From positions 25,001 through 45,000 of the forward strand of contig CAUYUJ010016684.1 of NCBI GenBank assembly GCA_963575745.1: a stretch of 20,000 bases of DNA. Direction: 5' to 3'. The notes under the pieces are model-generated. The model saw only the letters and a program-made list of their open reading frames with translations, ran no database searches and was not told where the DNA came from. The position numbers and the translations under genes were made by a program. Origin of the DNA: Prorocentrum cordatum. Taxonomy: Eukaryota; Sar; Dinophyceae; Prorocentrales; Prorocentraceae. Positions 17,988 through 20,000 of the stretch are shown piece by piece (positions within the stretch are counted from its first letter, which is position 1; every line of letters starts with the position of its first letter).

Positions 17988-18123
17988 TGAGAAGCAGCCG
18001 CAGTTGTAGCTTTAGCACGCAGTTGTAGCTTCAGCATGCAGCAGACTCGATCCGTAGGCCTTGGGTCAAGCTCGGCGCGAGCAGCAGAAGAAGCATTCTT
18101 TTCATTCCAAGCAGATCTTCGCA
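17988..18123 (+). repeat. right (3') LTR
   Basis: 136 bp, TG...CA, identical to the left LTR except at two bases. It contains two direct 19-bp units (GCAGTTGTAGCTTTAGCAC and GCAGTTGTAGCTTCAGCAT) at about 18000-18038 and the spliced-leader-like segment at 18051-18070. Confidence 0.95.
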
Positions 18124-18128
18124 GAGGG
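18124..18128. repeat. target site duplication, right copy
   Basis: GAGGG follows the right LTR directly and equals 9969-9973. Confidence 0.8.
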
Positions 18129-18222
18129 GGAGGAGGAGGAGGAGGAGGAGGAGGAGGAGGAGGAGGAGGAGGAGGAGGAGGAGGACGACGAGGGAGGAGG
18201 AGGAGGAGGAGGAGGGGGTGAT
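18124..18222. repeat. GGA microsatellite, right of the retrotransposon
   Basis: (GGA)n with a GACGAC interruption near 18184. It is the other half of the microsatellite broken by the element. Confidence 0.9.
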
Positions 18223-18273
18223 GACGTGATGACTGGGGGGGGGGGATCTCGGGGCGGGGGCCATGATTGCGGG

Positions 18274-18454
18274 CCGGGAAAATGACCACAGCCACTGCTT
18301 CTTGTCTGCGCCGCCTTCCAGCCGGCCGAAAGAGAAGCAGTGGTTGTGGTCATTTCCCCGGTGCCAAGCTTAACGAAAATGACCACAACCACTGCTTTGT
18401 TTCTGCTGGCTGGAAGGCGGCAACAAAAACAAAGCAGTGGTTGTGGTCGTTTTC
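18274..18454. repeat. two hairpins that are inverted copies of each other
   Basis: The first hairpin has arms 18274-18302 and 18333-18361 (27 of 29 paired), with the word AATGACCACARCCACTGCTT. The second has arms about 18375-18402 and 18427-18454 (27 of 28 paired) with the same word. The loop of the second (GCTGGCTGGAAGGCGGC) is close to the reverse complement of the loop of the first. The whole is therefore a palindrome built of two foldback units separated by about 12 bp. Confidence 0.8.
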
Positions 18455-18520
18455 ACCTCTCCCGTAATGGTATCTCCCCACATTTCAGTGCGCCTCTTCT
18501 TATTTCAGTGTTTCTCCCCT

Positions 18521-18588
18521 CCCCCCCCCCCCCCCGGGGCCGCGCACGTGCCGCCGGTGATGATTTGCGCCCCCCCCCCCCCCCCCCC
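18521..18588. repeat. poly-C tracts
   Basis: C15 at 18521-18535 and C19 at 18570-18588 lie in a GC-rich segment. Lengths of such runs may be assembly-dependent. Confidence 0.85.
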
Positions 18589-18701
18589 GAACGCTCCCGC
18601 CTCCCAGACGCCCCCGAGAGCTGCCTGGCGGAGTCCTTCGGTCTTGCTCCTGAATTCTGGGCATCACTATACCATATGTGCGTCCCCCCCATAGTCACTA
18701 G

Positions 18702-18956
18702 ATTTGGGTCGGGCACGTCCCGCTAGAGGCGGATTTTGGGCGACAAATGATCCATGCCCCCAAAAGTGCACCAAACAGTCAAACAGCACTTTTAACAAAT
18801 GTAGTCTCAGACGTTTTTTTTTGTTTGTGTTTTTTATTTATTATTTTCTTCTTTGGCTTTTTGGTTTTAGAACACAGAACACATAAAAACATACATTTTT
18901 CGACAGAGCAGCCATGTTTGAATGTTCCTCCTGCAGAGGGACAGGCCCGACTTAAC
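18702..18956. mobile_element. degenerate MITE of the 6630-8602 family
   Basis: The left side (18708-18745) reads GTCGGGCACGTCCCGCTAGA then GGCGGATTTTGGG, close to the core at 6697-6727. The right side (about 18935-18956) carries GGACAGGCCCGACTTAA, the inverted core also found at 8469-8485. The interior (18790-18910) is notably AT-rich, with T runs, compared with its surroundings. A short direct repeat, ATATGTG/TGCGTCCCCCCC, is seen on both flanks (about 18674-18690 and 18960-18984). The ends are too eroded for exact borders. Confidence 0.4.
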
Positions 18957-18989
18957 ACTACATATGTGTGTGCGTCCCCCCCCCCATTG

Positions 18990-19324
18990 TGGCGACGCGC
19001 GCTCGCGGAACAGGCTTCGAGCCCGTGCCCGCGGGCGGGCGCGTCCTGGCCACGCACCGCCCGGGGCAGCGGCGGCGCCCCGCGAGAAGGCCTCGGTGCC
19101 GTGGCGTCGACCGCGGACGTGCGCCTCGAAGGGGGGCGCCTCGTCTCGCCCTCTCCCTTTCGCCCTCTCCCTCTCTCCCTCTCCCTCTCTCCCTCTCTCT
19201 CCCCCCCGGCGCGCCCAGCTAATCGTCTCGCCGGTCCGGTGCATTCATTGACGCGCGTGTCACACCAGACTCTGTGATTCGCGTATTTTTTTATTTGAAC
19301 AAAGAAGAAGAAGGGGGGCGCCTC
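18990..19324. other. GC-rich spacer with CCCTCT tract
   Basis: It holds a (CCCTCT)-type pyrimidine microsatellite at about 19144-19206 and otherwise GC-rich DNA. Open frames exist in several phases, but none is supported as a gene. Confidence 0.5.
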
Positions 19325-19770
19325 GTCGCAGGCCTGGAGGTGGACACCAACACCCATGCCTCGGCGGCCGGGGGGGGGGGGCGAGAGGGAGAAGAACGAC
19401 CTGCTCAGAAGGCGGCGGGACGCCGCGGAAGCCCTCTCGCGCCTTCCGGGACGCTTTCTGTGTCGTCTTCGGGTAGGGCCTCGAGAACTTCTCAGAAGGC
19501 CCAGGGACTTCGAGCCTTCTGAGGAGGCCCGCCCCTTCTCACTTCCCCTCCTCGCTCGCCGCCAAGTCGCAGGCCTGGAAGTTGACACCAACACCCATAT
19601 CTCGGTGTACCTCCACCGAGGGAAGACTATTCCGATCGGCCCCTCTGTATCAGGACCGTCCCTGGGCCGATCGGGCGTTGCGTTGCGCTTCTCATTTTAT
19701 TACGTCCCAGTCCCCTTCGCAGAAGGCCGGGGGACGTCCGATCCTTCTGAGAAGGCCCGCCCCCTCTCAG
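19325..19770. repeat. diverged tandem duplication, about 240-bp offset
   Basis: A 33-nt segment (GTCGCAGGCCTGGA... CAACACCCAT) lies at 19325-19357 and 19566-19598 with 2 mismatches. A second segment, CAGAAGGCC...CCTTCTGAG...GGCCCGCCCC, lies at 19493-19541 and 19730-19770. Each copy of the second segment contains a small hairpin (CAGAAGGC/GCCTTCTG at 19493-19500 and 19514-19521). The two offsets (241 and 237) agree, so it is one duplicated block. Confidence 0.65.
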
Positions 19771-19892
19771 GCGATCGCAAACATGGATCAAGGGGCGGTT
19801 GATCAGCGACAGGTCCCGTTTCCATGGGAAGTCGCGGATCTCCGCCGCCGAACGAGGCCGCACCGGCCGCATTTTGGAAAGGGCACCTCCCC

Positions 19893-19934
19893 CGATCCAT
19901 GGATTTGGCGACCGCGCGCCAAATCCATGGATCG
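19893..19934. repeat. perfect inverted repeat, 18-bp arms
   Basis: CGATCCATGGATTTGGCG at 19893-19910 and its exact complement at 19917-19934 are separated by 6 nt (ACCGCG). Each arm itself contains the palindrome ATCCATGGAT. Further copies of ATCCATG/CATGGAT lie nearby (19783 and 19938). Confidence 0.85.
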
Positions 19935-20000
19935 CTAATCCATGTTTGTGCGCCCCCGACGGACAAGACGCGGGCCTTGCGCGAGATGACGGAGCGACCT

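Larger units (their letters stand above)
9974..18123 (+). mobile_element. complete Ty1/Copia-type LTR retrotransposon, 8150 bp
   Basis: The element is bounded by 136-bp TG...CA LTRs (134 of 136 identical) and a 5-bp target duplication GAGGG. It contains a tRNA primer binding site, gag, protease, integrase, reverse transcriptase and RNase H in Copia order, and a polypurine tract. Extra parts are two SAP-like motifs, a zinc-ribbon-like segment and a methyltransferase-like domain between protease and integrase. Coding is broken by a TAG at 11137, a frame change near 11262-11290, another near 11860-11880, one at the C-run 14342-14347, a TGA at 17205 and a frame change near 17635. The copy is probably non-autonomous but recently inserted, unless some breaks are assembly errors. 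Confidence 0.95.

Overview
This window looks like nuclear DNA of a dinoflagellate. The genus cannot be fixed from the sequence. The evidence is a Ty1/Copia-type polyprotein of the style common in dinoflagellate genomes (reverse transcriptase motif HVDD, integrase motif SPWQHGLVER), a split gene whose introns fit GC-AG borders, GC-rich intergenic DNA, and very heavy loads of triplet microsatellites, minisatellites and foldback elements. No bacterial gene organisation, rRNA, tRNA or CRISPR array was found.

Left part (1-9973). This is almost entirely repeat DNA: a 21-bp tandem array, CCT/GGA runs, two large degenerate GAT arrays (about 690-1665 and 2258-3408), a CCCCAAGACGG minisatellite (3916-4505), a 44-bp tandem array (4506-4700), a MITE with perfect 25-bp inverted ends (4901-5077), a cloverleaf-like foldback (5491-5660), a roughly 2-kb TIR element whose interior is filled by a 73-bp tandem array and a GAGGCT minisatellite (6630-8602), and a 150-bp hairpin (8741-8890). 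Two short islands inside this DNA read as successive exons of one C2-domain gene on the + strand (1742-1806 and 5301-5393). They would be separated by a 3.5-kb intron made of the repeats. I cannot find the remaining exons.

Central part (9974-18123). One complete LTR retrotransposon of 8150 bp on the + strand is present. It has two 136-bp TG...CA LTRs that differ at 2 positions, a perfect 5-bp target duplication (GAGGG), a primer binding site starting TGGTAGCG, and a polypurine tract. The order is gag, SAP-like motifs, a zinc-ribbon-like segment, aspartic protease, a methyltransferase-like domain, integrase, reverse transcriptase, RNase H. The order PR-IN-RT-RH makes it Copia. Two stops and four frame changes interrupt the coding sequence, so this copy is probably not autonomous despite its nearly identical LTRs. 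It sits inside a GGA microsatellite. Its most unusual features are the methyltransferase-like domain between protease and integrase, and a 17-nt exact internal copy of the sequence that precedes the 3' LTR, which could be a second polypurine tract.

Right part (18124-20000). After the rest of the GGA microsatellite come two hairpins that are inverted copies of each other (18274-18454), long poly-C tracts, a degenerate relative of the left-hand TIR family (about 18702-18956), a CCCTCT tract, a duplicated block (19325-19770) and a perfect inverted repeat with 18-bp arms (19893-19934). No gene is supported there.
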